A stretch of DNA of 38,041 bases from Candidatus Rokuibacteriota bacterium (GTDB taxonomy: Bacteria; Methylomirabilota; Methylomirabilia; Rokubacteriales; CSP1-6), in assembly GCA_003221615.1 (NCBI GenBank), contig QHSQ01000134.1, positions 1 to 38,041 of the forward strand. Reading direction: 5' to 3'. Both the position numbers and the translations under genes were made by a program. Positions 29,679 to 36,831 of the stretch are shown here, piece by piece (position 1 is the first letter of the stretch; the number at the start of each line of letters is the position of its first letter). A model generated the notes under the pieces. That model was not told the origin of the DNA. It saw only the letters and a program-made list of their open reading frames with translations, and ran no database searches.

Positions 29679-31543
29679 CCCGCGCGTTCGTCCACTTTCT
29701 CCGCCGCAGCATCGCGCGCAAGCTCACGCTGACGCTCGTCGGCTTCGTCGCCATCACGACGATCGCCGCGGGTCTCTACCTCAACCGGGCCCTCGAGGCG
29801 TTCGCGGTGGACACGCTCGAGGTACGCCTGGCCAGCATCGGCCGGCTCCTGCACGACGAGGCGCGTGACCTCGTGCTGCGGGAGGCCTCGCCGGCCGACT
29901 TCCGGGCTTTCACGCTGCGGAGCTCGCGGCCCACGGCCTCGCGGGTCACCGTGATCGCGACGGACGGGCGCGTGCGGGGCGACTCGGAGGTGGCCGTCGA
30001 CGAACTGCCGCGCGTCGAGAATCATGGCGCGCGCCCGGAAGTGCGCGCGGCCCTCGCCGGCCGCGTCGGGCGCGACCGGCGAACGAGCGCGACGATCGGC
30101 ACCTCGCTCCTCTACGAGGCGCTCCCGATCTCCGACGGTGGGCGCGTGATCGGCGTCCTCCGCGTGGCCCTGCCGGTGGCGGCGGTGACCTCGTCGTACG
30201 CGGCGATCCACCGCGTGATGCTGGCCGGCGGCCTGGTCGCGCTCGCCGTCGCGTTCGGAATCGGCCTCTTCGTGGCCCGCCGCGTGACCAAGCCCGTCGT
30301 GCAGATGCAGACGATCGCGCATCAGATGAGCGAGGGCGACTTCACGGTGCGGGCGCCGATTCGCTCGCCGGACGAGATCGGCGCGCTCGGCCGCGCGCTC
30401 AACGGGCTGGCGGCGAGGCTCCGGGAGAAGGTGCACGACCTCGGGCACGAGCAGGCGAAGGCCACCGCGATCCTCGACGGCATGATCGAGGGCGTCATCG
30501 CCGTCGACGGCCGCGACATCATCCTGTTGATGAACGAGCGGGCGCGGTCCATGTTCGGCCTGGACGCGACGCGTGGGGAGGGCAAGCCGTTCCTGGAGGT
30601 GATCCGCAACACGGAGCTGCACGAGGCGTTCCGCGAGGGCCGCGGGGTCGACCGGGGCAACGTCTCGCATCGCGAGCTCAGGCTCGCGAGCCCGGTCGAG
30701 CGGCGACTGCAGGTGAATGCGGTGCCGCTCCGTCTGGGGGCGAACGAGGTCGGTGTCGTCATGGTACTGCACGACGTCACCGAGCTGCGCCGGCTCGAGC
30801 AGGTGCGCACAGAGTTCGTGGCCAACGTCTCGCACGAGCTGCGCACGCCACTCACCGCGATCCAGGGCTATCTCGAGACGCTGCTGGCCGGCGCCCTCGA
30901 AGAGCAGGAACACGCCCGGCGGTTCCTCGAGATCGTTTTTCGACACACCGAGCGGCTCGGGCGGCTGCTCAACGACCTGATGGACCTGTCGAACATCGAG
31001 CTCGGGCGCGTCGCGCTCAAGCTCGCACCGACGCGGCTCGACGAAGCCGTCGACGCGGTGCTGGCGATCATCGGCCCGAAGGCCAAGAGCGGGAAGGTCG
31101 GGCTGCGGAGCCAGCTCCCGCGCGATCTACCGCCGGTGCCGGCGGACCGCGATCGGCTCGTGCAGATCCTCATCAACCTGGTCGACAACGCCGTCAAGTA
31201 CACGCCCGAAGGCGGCCGCGTGACGGTGCGGGTCCAGGAGCCGGCGGACGGCTGGATCGAGGTCGACGTGGTCGACACCGGCATCGGGATCCCGCCGTCC
31301 GACCTGCCGAGGATCACCGAGCGGTTCTACCGCGTCGACAAGGCGCGATCGCGCGAGCTCGGCGGCACGGGCCTCGGGCTCGCGATCGTCAAGCACCTCG
31401 TGTTCGCCCACGGCGGCCAGCTCAAGATCGAGAGCGAGCCGGGCCGGGGTACGACCGTACGCGTGTGGCTGAATGTCGGTGGGCTCGACGCCGCTCCCCC
31501 GGATCCCCCCCGGATTCCCATGGCGGCCCAGGAGAAAGACTGA
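29675..31543 (+). CDS. PhoR-like sensor histidine kinase
   Basis: 622 residues. Membrane helix 1 is near LTLTLVGFVAITTIAAGLYL, a sensor region of about 140 residues is outside, and helix 2 is VMLAGGLVALAVAFGIGLFV. HAMP (RRVTKPVVQMQTIA) and PAS (AILDGMIEGVIAVD) domains follow. The dimerisation domain has phosphoacceptor H387 in FVANVSHELRTPLTAI. The ATPase domain has an N-box INLVDNAVKYTPEGG, G1 VDTGIGIPP and G2 GGTGLGLAIVKHL. Start overlaps the PhoB-like stop, so they are a cognate pair. Its end lies 1 nt from the convergent HAD gene. Signal unknown. Confidence 0.9.
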   Translation: MTRAFVHFLRRSIARKLTLTLVGFVAITTIAAGLYLNRALEAFAVDTLEVRLASIGRLLHDEARDLVLREASPADFRAFTLRSSRPTASRVTVIATDGRVRGDSEVAVDELPRVENHGARPEVRAALAGRVGRDRRTSATIGTSLLYEALPISDGGRVIGVLRVALPVAAVTSSYAAIHRVMLAGGLVALAVAFGIGLFVARRVTKPVVQMQTIAHQMSEGDFTVRAPIRSPDEIGALGRALNGLAARLREKVHDLGHEQAKATAILDGMIEGVIAVDGRDIILLMNERARSMFGLDATRGEGKPFLEVIRNTELHEAFREGRGVDRGNVSHRELRLASPVERRLQVNAVPLRLGANEVGVVMVLHDVTELRRLEQVRTEFVANVSHELRTPLTAIQGYLETLLAGALEEQEHARRFLEIVFRHTERLGRLLNDLMDLSNIELGRVALKLAPTRLDEAVDAVLAIIGPKAKSGKVGLRSQLPRDLPPVPADRDRLVQILINLVDNAVKYTPEGGRVTVRVQEPADGWIEVDVVDTGIGIPPSDLPRITERFYRVDKARSRELGGTGLGLAIVKHLVFAHGGQLKIESEPGRGTTVRVWLNVGGLDAAPPDPPRIPMAAQEKD

Positions 31544-31544
31544 A

Positions 31545-32027
31545 TCACCCGCCGGGTGGCGTGACCCAGCCGAAGAACTCCCGCGCCCAGACGAACGTTC
31601 CGACGCCCGCCGCGGCCGCCGCGTCACGATCCTTCTCGGAGTCACCGACGTGAGTGGATGCGCTCAGGCTCACGCCGTGGAGACGGGCCAGCTCGAGGAA
31701 CATCCCGGGTCGTGGCTTGCGGCAGTCGCAGCCGTCCGCGTCCGCGTGGGGGCAGAGGCGGTAGTCGGTGAACGGTCTCCCGAGCCGCTCGTTGGCCCAG
31801 GCGAACCGCCGCAGAACCTCGGCCGCCGAGATCTCCCCCTTCGAGACGCGCGCCTGGTTGGAGACGATGAAGCACGCGTCGAAGCGCGGGCGCTCGCGGG
31901 CGAGCGTCGCGCCCACGTTGGGCATGAGCACGGGGTGGCCCGTGGTGTCGACGACCGTCCGATTGTTCTTGGTGAGGGCGAGAGTGCCGCCCCAGTCCAG
32001 GAAGAGGGCACGCTTCGAGGGGGGCAT
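31545..32027 (-). CDS. HAD-IIIA (GmhB/HisB-N-like) protein with altered catalytic motif
   Basis: 160 residues. The fold markers of GmhB-like phosphatases are present: motif 2 VSNQ (S56), the zinc loop C92-x-H94...C100-x-C102, K104 in CRKPRPG, and motif 4 GDSEKD (D129). Motif 1, normally DxDGT, is D11-W-G13-G-T, so the nucleophile remains but the general-acid Asp is Gly. Such a change usually lowers or alters phosphatase activity, and a different chemistry is possible. The ATG at 32027 follows TGATACGGT by 6 nt. It stands alone, convergent with the kinase gene. Role in heptose or nucleotide-sugar metabolism is not supported by neighbours. Confidence 0.82.
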   Translation of the reverse strand: MPPSKRALFLDWGGTLALTKNNRTVVDTTGHPVLMPNVGATLARERPRFDACFIVSNQARVSKGEISAAEVLRRFAWANERLGRPFTDYRLCPHADADGCDCRKPRPGMFLELARLHGVSLSASTHVGDSEKDRDAAAAAGVGTFVWAREFFGWVTPPGG

Positions 32028-32033
32028 CGCGCG

Positions 32034-32042
32034 ACCGTATCA
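32034..32042 (-). promoter_or_regulatory. Extended -10 promoter, leaderless start for the HAD gene
   Basis: TGATACGGT on the minus strand ends 6 nt before the ATG at 32027. Confidence 0.55.
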
Positions 32043-32188
32043 CGCTCCCGTTCACCGTCGCCAGAGTTTCGCCGAGATTTCACGGTATCGACACACGATC
32101 CCGTCCTAGGCTGATCTCGTCCAGCGCAGGCCCGCGCGTCGCGTAAGCAGCCGCCATGGCGGGCGCGCCGCCCGTCACCGAAACTTCA

Positions 32189-32220
32189 CGCGGAGCGTGA
32201 TAGATCGTTCACACTCCGCG
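32189..32220. promoter_or_regulatory. Large imperfect inverted repeat upstream of the PHP gene
   Basis: CGCGGAGCGTGA (32189-32200) and TCACACTCCGCG (32209-32220), 11 of 12 positions complementary, 8-bp spacer TAGATCGT. It ends 16 nt before the ATG at 32237. It could be an operator or an RNA hairpin in the leader. A smaller GC hairpin lies at 32160-32174. The rest of the 209-bp gap 32028-32236 shows no gene. Confidence 0.5.
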
Positions 32221-32236
32221 GCCAAACTCGTTCGCG

Positions 32237-32971
32237 ATGAGGACGAGTACGTACGGTCGCGGTGACCTGCACGTGCACACCCTCTTGAGCGATGGCGCCC
32301 AGCGCCCCGAGGCCATTCTCGAGGCGGCTTCCGGGCGCGTCGACGTCGTGGCCATCACCGACCACGACGAGATCCGCGGCGCGCTCCGGGCGCGCGAGTG
32401 GGCACGGGAGCACCCCGAGCTCGGCGTCGACGTCGTGGTCGGCGAGGAGATCAGTACGCTCAACGGCCACCTCCTGGGCCTCTTTCTCGAGGAGTGCGTG
32501 CCGCCCGGTCTCAGCGCGCTCGAGACCATCGGCGAGATCCACGCGCAGGGCGGCCTCGCCGTCGCGGCGCATCCGTTCCACCCGCTGCGCGGCGTCAGCC
32601 GCGGTCACGCCTCGATCGCGCGGCTGATCCGTGATCTGCCGCTCGACGCGATCGAGGCGGTCAACAACGCGGGCGTGTTCTCGGCGCCCTACAACGAGTG
32701 GGCGGCGCTCCGCAACCTGGAGCTGATGCTCCCGGTGACCGCCGGGAGCGATGCGCACGACGTCTGGTACGTCGGCAGCGCAGTCATGCGGTTCGAGGGC
32801 CGGAACGCCGACTCGCTGCGCCGGGCGCTCCTGGCCGGCCGTACGCGCGCACACGTCGACTGGTCCTGGACCGTCGGCAAGCTGCCCTTTCATCTCGCGC
32901 TCCAGGCGCGGGCCGCCTACAAATTTCTTCGACGCGATCGGCAACGCGTCTCCGTGGGAACTCTGCCGTGA
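32237..32971 (+). CDS. PHP-domain metal-dependent phosphoesterase
   Basis: 244 residues. Metal-binding motifs of the PHP family appear in order: DLHVHTLLSDG (D10, H12, H14), AITDHDEI (D42, H43, D44), GEEIS, AVAAHPFHPLRG and TAGSDAHDV. This set is like that of the TrpH/YciV nucleoside 3',5'-bisphosphate and RNA 5' exonuclease-type proteins, but stand-alone PHP proteins vary widely. Cytosolic, no signal peptide. The ATG at 32237 lacks a clear ribosome site and has a large inverted repeat just upstream. The gene is followed by a duplicated 63-bp element and then the hydrolase on the same strand. Confidence 0.85.
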   Translation: MRTSTYGRGDLHVHTLLSDGAQRPEAILEAASGRVDVVAITDHDEIRGALRAREWAREHPELGVDVVVGEEISTLNGHLLGLFLEECVPPGLSALETIGEIHAQGGLAVAAHPFHPLRGVSRGHASIARLIRDLPLDAIEAVNNAGVFSAPYNEWAALRNLELMLPVTAGSDAHDVWYVGSAVMRFEGRNADSLRRALLAGRTRAHVDWSWTVGKLPFHLALQARAAYKFLRRDRQRVSVGTLP

Positions 32972-32990
32972 CCGATTCGGTACCGATGTC

Positions 32991-33116
32991 CGCGCTGCAG
33001 GCCGTCGCGGGGCTGGGGCCCCGCCGGCCGAGGCGCGGCTCTAATTCGAGAGGCGCGCTGCAGGCCGTCGCGGGGCTGGGGCCCCGCCGGCCGAGGCGCG
33101 GCTCTCATTCGAGGAG
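32991..33116 (+). repeat. Tandem 63-bp direct repeat between PHP and hydrolase genes
   Basis: Two adjacent copies, 32991-33053 and 33054-33116, nearly identical, differing only near their 3' ends (TAATTCGAGAGG versus TCATTCGAGGAG). Each holds a short hairpin (CGGGGC/GCCCCG with TGGG loop). The second copy ends in GAGGAG and, with the next base, forms the Shine-Dalgarno sequence of the hydrolase gene. The period is 21 codons and one frame is open through both copies, but I see no coding evidence. Confidence 0.85.
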
Positions 33117-33122
33117 GCCAAT

Positions 33123-33902
33123 GTGATTGCGCCAACCCACACGCGGTTTCGCTGGCTGGAGCGTGGTGACGGCGAGCCGGTGCTGCTCCTGCACGGGCTC
33201 ATGGGTGAGATGGACCACTGGGAATCCACGCTCGACGCCCTCGGCCCGTATCGCCGGCCGATGGCCCTCGAGCTGCCGATCCTCGATCCCGATCTGAGCG
33301 ACGTGTCGCTGCCGGCGCTGGCCGACTACGTGCGTCGCTTCATGGAAGCGATCGAGCTGCCGCCGGCGGTCGTCTGCGGCAATTCGCTCGGGGGCCACGT
33401 GGCGCTCGAGCTGGCGTTGACCTCCCCGGGATGGGTCGAGGGCCTGATCCTCACCGGGTCTTCCGGCCTCTTCGAGCGAAGCTTCACCAATCGCGTGCCG
33501 CATCAGCCGACCGGCGCCTACGTGCGCGAGCGGATGGAAGAGATCTTCTACGATCCCTCCCTGGTCACGCCGGAGTGGGTCGAGTCGATCCGGCGCATCG
33601 TCACCACGCGCCGCACTGCGCTGCGCGTGCTGCAGGTCGCGCGAGCCGCCAAGCGCCACAACGTCGAGGACCGCCTGAGCCAGATCCAAGTGCCGACCCT
33701 CCTGGTGTGGGGCAAGGACGACCGCATCACGCCGACCGATGTCGCCGAGCGGTTCCACGCGCGCATCCGCGGCTCACAGCTCGTGTACCTGCCCAACTGC
33801 GGCCACGCGCCGATGCTCGAGCGTCCGGAGGCGTTCAACGCGGCGGTCGCCGAGTGGCTCGTCGAGACCCGCGCCCGGCGTGGCGTGGGAGGCCGCTCAT
33901 GA
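33123..33902 (+). CDS. Alpha/beta-hydrolase fold protein
   Basis: 259 residues. The oxyanion-hole motif HGLMG follows strand 3 (VLLLHGLMG). The nucleophile elbow is G86-N-S88-L-G, the acid is D199 or D200 in LLVWGKDDRITP, and the His is H228 in PNCGHAPMLERP. A full catalytic triad is therefore present. The fold is close to meta-cleavage-product hydrolases and other small esterases. The GTG at 33123 sits 5 nt after GAGGAGG, which is donated by the 63-bp repeat. An ATG two bases upstream is out of frame and runs into TGA. Coupled to the GH3-like gene by an ATGA overlap. Substrate unknown. Confidence 0.88.
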   Translation: MIAPTHTRFRWLERGDGEPVLLLHGLMGEMDHWESTLDALGPYRRPMALELPILDPDLSDVSLPALADYVRRFMEAIELPPAVVCGNSLGGHVALELALTSPGWVEGLILTGSSGLFERSFTNRVPHQPTGAYVRERMEEIFYDPSLVTPEWVESIRRIVTTRRTALRVLQVARAAKRHNVEDRLSQIQVPTLLVWGKDDRITPTDVAERFHARIRGSQLVYLPNCGHAPMLERPEAFNAAVAEWLVETRARRGVGGRS

Positions 33903-34912
33903 TCGAGCGCGTCGGGGGTGCGGCGCTCCGCGTGTACGCCGCGCACCGCAGGCGGACGCTCGAGGGCGTGGCGCGTGACGCTGCTCGCGTCCAGGAGGCC
34001 GCGCTGCTCGATCTCGTGAATGCGGCGCGCGGGACCGCGTTCGGCCGCTCTCATCGGTTCGAGCAAATTCGCTCGGTCGCCGACTATCAAGCCCGCACGC
34101 CCGTGGGCGACTATCTACGATTCCAGCCGCTCTGGAACCGCGCCATCAACGGTGAACGGGACCTCACGTGGCCGGGGCGGCCCCGTTACTGGGTGAAGAC
34201 ATCGGGGACCACCGCCGGCGACAAGATGATCCCCGTGACCTCCGAGGCATTCCGCGCTCATCGGAAGGGTGGCTGGGACGCCCTCTTGATCGCCGCCGAG
34301 CGGGCCGGTTTCGAGGGGGTCGCCGGCGGGCCGCTGCTGTTCCTCGGTGGCTGCACGACCTTGAAGCCCGTCGGTCAGGGTTTCTGGGTCGGCGATCTCT
34401 CGGGCCTCATGGTCCAGGATCTGCCGCCCGGCTTCCGCTCGCGCTACTCGCCGGGCCGCGCGATCGCCTCGATCCCGGAGTGGGACCAGCGAATCGATGC
34501 CGTGGCCGAGCTGGTCGCGCGTCAAGATCTTCGCCTGATCTCGGGGATGCCCTCGTGGCTCCTGATCCTCTTCGAGCGCGTGGCGCGCGCTCGGCGCGCG
34601 TCGGGCCGGCCCGTCTCGAGCCTCGGTGAGTGCTGGGAGAACCTGGGCGCGATCATCCACGGCGGCGTCTCGTTCGCGCCCTACCGCGCCACCGTCGAGG
34701 AATGGATGGGGCGGTCGGTCGAGTACGTCGAGGTGTACCCGGCCTCGGAAGGGTTCGTCGGGCTCCAGACCGAGCGCCCCGCGTCCACTCGGGCTCCTAG
34801 GAGACGGCTCCGGGGGACGCGGCACTCCCGACCCGTCCTCCGGACCGCTCTCGTCGCCGTGGCCTATCCGGACGTGGTACGTTCGCGCCGAAGCCGAGGA
34901 GGGCGCCCATGA
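33899..34912 (+). pseudogene. GH3 auxin-responsive-family protein, C-terminally truncated
   Basis: Adenylate-forming GH3-like acyl-acid-amido synthetase. The N-terminal part is well preserved: FGRSHRFEQIRSVADYQART, the ATP-binding TSGTTAGDKMIPVT, GGCTTLKPVGQGFWVGDLSG, LISGMPSWLLILFERV, and VEYVEVYPASEGFVGLQTERP. Homologues are about 500-550 residues. Here similarity stops at about residue 297 and the frame runs on for some 40 Arg/Pro-rich residues (STRAPRRRLRG and on) to a TGA at the start of the PhoD gene. The missing C-terminal part, with its hinge and second ATP-binding segment, cannot be found in another frame because only about 120 bp remain. Probably a deletion derivative, likely inactive as a ligase. 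Confidence 0.75.
34875..34883 (+). promoter_or_regulatory. Extended -10 promoter of the PhoD gene
   Basis: TGGTACGTT ends 25 nt before the ATG at 34909, inside the tail of the truncated GH3 gene. The leader holds GAGGAGGG at 34896-34903. Confidence 0.5.
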
Positions 34913-36495
34913 ATCGTCGGAGATTCCTCAGACAGTCCGCTCTTGCCGTCGGAGGCGTCGCGACCACCTCGCTCGTCCGGCGCCCGTTGTGGGCACAGAC
35001 CACGGCCCCGGCGGTGGTCACCTCCGACAAGCTGCGTCCGGGCGTTCCGTACGGTGTCCAGAGCGGCGACGTCATGAGCGACCGGGCGATCGTGTGGAGC
35101 CGCACCGACCGGCCGGCCCGACTGCTCGTCGAATGGGCGACGACCGACTCGTTCCGGGATGCATCGCGCGTCGTCGGTCCGGCGGCGCTCGCCGAAAGCG
35201 ACTTCACGGCGCGGGTCGACCTCACGGGACTGCCCGCGGGACAGCAGATCTTCTATCGCATCCTGTTCGAGGATCTCGCGAGCCCCAAGGTCTTGAGCGA
35301 GCCGGCGACGGGTCGGTTCCGGACGCCGTCGCAGGGCCGCCGCACCGTCAGCTTCGCCTTCTCGGGCGACGAAGCGGGGCAAGGCTGGGGCATCAACACC
35401 GCCTGGGGCGGCATGAAGATGTACGAGACGATGCGGCGCACCAATCCGGACTTCTTCATCCATTCCGGCGACCAGATCTACGCCGACGGGCCAATCAAGG
35501 CCGAGGTGGCGCTGGAGGACGGTACGACCTGGCGCAACGTGACGAGCACGGCCAAGTCCAAGGTCGCCGAATCGCTCGAGGAGTTTCGCGGTAACTTCGC
35601 CTACAACCTCCTCGACGACAACAAGCGCCGCTTCTGCGCCGAGGTGCCGATGCTCGTTCAGTGGGACGATCACGAGGTGCGCAACAACTGGTATCCGGGG
35701 CAGACCCTGGGCGACGAGCGCTATCGGGTGCGCAGCGCGTCCTTGCTGGCGGCCTTCGCCAAGCGCGCCATGCTCGAGTACAACCCGTTCCGCTTCGATC
35801 CGATCGATCCCGAGCGCATCTACCGGTCATTCGTTCATGGTCCGTCGCTCGAGGTCTTCATGATCGACGAGCGGAGCTATCGCGGACCGAACACGCCCAA
35901 TCGCCAGACGATCCTCGACGAGGAGTCCGCGTTCCTGGGACCGGCGCAGCTTCGCTGGCTCAAGGCGGCGCTCTTGGCCTCCCGCGCGACCTGGAAGGTC
36001 ATCGCGAGCGACATGCCGATCAGCATCGTCGTCCCCGACTTGAATCCTGACGTGCCCAAGGGCACCTACGAGGCGTGGGCCAACGGCGATCACGGGGCGC
36101 CGCTCGGGCGCGAGCTCGAGGTCGCCAGCCTGCTGGGCTTCATCAAGCAGAATCTCATCAAGAACGTCGTGTGGGTCACCGCCGACGTCCACTACGCGTC
36201 GGCGACCTACTACGATCCGGGGCGCGCGCAGTTCACGGACTTCACCCCGTTCTGGGAGTTCGTCGCCGGCCCGATCAACGCCGGCACGTTCGGCCCGGGC
36301 GAGATCGACCGCACGTTCGGGCCCGACGTCAAGTACTCCTCGGTGCCGGCCGGGATGAAGCAGAACCGTCCGCCGACCGACGGTATGCAGTACTTCGGAC
36401 TCGCAAAGATCGACGGGGCCACCCAGGTTCTGACCATCTCGCTGAACGATCTGACGGGCAAGACGCTCTATAGCGTCGACCTCAAGCCGGCATAG
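34909..36495 (+). CDS. phoD: Tat-exported PhoD-type alkaline phosphatase/phosphodiesterase
   Basis: 528 residues. The twin-arginine signal is RRRFLRQSALAVGG. The N-terminal Fn3-like domain (VPYGVQSGDVMSDRAIVWSRTD) is the usual PhoD start. The catalytic domain shows FSGDEAG, FIHSGDQIYADG, MLVQWDDHEVRNNW, RSASLLAAFAKRAMLEYNPF, FMIDERSYRGPN, and the late VTADVHYASATYYDP, all metal-site motifs of the family (Fe/Ca in PhoD). The ATG has GAGGAGGG and its own -10 box. It cleaves phosphomono- or diesters outside the membrane to gain phosphate. The PhoB/PhoR-type pair lies about 3.4 kb upstream, but no Pho box could be identified with confidence. Confidence 0.9.
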   Translation: MNRRRFLRQSALAVGGVATTSLVRRPLWAQTTAPAVVTSDKLRPGVPYGVQSGDVMSDRAIVWSRTDRPARLLVEWATTDSFRDASRVVGPAALAESDFTARVDLTGLPAGQQIFYRILFEDLASPKVLSEPATGRFRTPSQGRRTVSFAFSGDEAGQGWGINTAWGGMKMYETMRRTNPDFFIHSGDQIYADGPIKAEVALEDGTTWRNVTSTAKSKVAESLEEFRGNFAYNLLDDNKRRFCAEVPMLVQWDDHEVRNNWYPGQTLGDERYRVRSASLLAAFAKRAMLEYNPFRFDPIDPERIYRSFVHGPSLEVFMIDERSYRGPNTPNRQTILDEESAFLGPAQLRWLKAALLASRATWKVIASDMPISIVVPDLNPDVPKGTYEAWANGDHGAPLGRELEVASLLGFIKQNLIKNVVWVTADVHYASATYYDPGRAQFTDFTPFWEFVAGPINAGTFGPGEIDRTFGPDVKYSSVPAGMKQNRPPTDGMQYFGLAKIDGATQVLTISLNDLTGKTLYSVDLKPA

Positions 36496-36516
36496 GGGCG
36501 GTCCAGCGCCCACCAC

Positions 36517-36783
36517 GTGCTCAAGGGCCGAGGACGGTTCCAGAAGCGGCGCGTCGTCGACGCCGACCTCGAGATCTCCTCGGGCTCGACCGACGACACG
36601 CGCCTGCGTCGGTGGATCCACGAGTCGCACACGGTGCTGCCCCGGTTGCGGGCCATCGTGAGAAACGGAGCTCGGGCCCCGGACCCGCTCTATCTCGTCG
36701 TCGAGGATCTGAGGCGGCGGGTCGAGGAGCTCGAGGAAGAGCTTGCTCGGCTGCGCGGCGATCACGCTAACCCCCGATGCTGA
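36517..36783 (+). CDS. Small hypothetical protein with C-terminal coiled coil
   Basis: 88 residues, not recognised. A basic start (GRGRFQKRR) leads to a middle part VDADLEISSGSTDDTRLRRWIHESHTVLPRL. The C-terminal amphipathic helix is VVEDLRRRVEELEEELARLRG, a clear leucine/valine heptad coiled coil. No signal peptide or membrane helix. The GTG at 36517 lies 21 nt after the PhoD stop without a ribosome site. It probably rides on the PhoD transcript. The composition is more natural than that of neighbouring shadow frames, so I think it is real, with moderate confidence. Confidence 0.5.
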   Translation: MLKGRGRFQKRRVVDADLEISSGSTDDTRLRRWIHESHTVLPRLRAIVRNGARAPDPLYLVVEDLRRRVEELEEELARLRGDHANPRC

Positions 36784-36798
36784 CTGGCGCGCGGAGTG

Positions 36799-36807
36799 TG
36801 TCAGAAT
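36799..36807 (+). promoter_or_regulatory. Possible extended -10 promoter of the transhydrogenase gene
   Basis: TGTCAGAAT, with hexamer CAGAAT, lies 24 nt before the TTG at 36832. The leader includes GGGAGG at 36819-36823 and neighbouring bases. Confidence 0.4.
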
Positions 36808-36831
36808 CACCGACGACGGGAGGTGCGTGAC

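Noticed and set aside
32991..33116. CRISPR-like repeat
   Set aside because: Only two directly adjacent copies with no spacer between them, and no cas genes. It is a simple tandem duplication.
32972..33126. Short protein encoded across the 63-bp duplication
   Set aside because: The frame is open only because the unit length is a multiple of three. The product is a Gly/Arg/Pro-rich repeat with no start signal or known family.
34790..34908. Frameshifted remainder of the GH3 C-terminus
   Set aside because: Only about 120 bp remain before the PhoD gene, far too short for about 200 residues, and none of the frames shows GH3 motifs. Deletion fits better than frameshift.
34860..34908. Pho box before the PhoD gene
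   Set aside because: No pair of direct repeats with the spacing expected for PhoB-type regulators could be made out.
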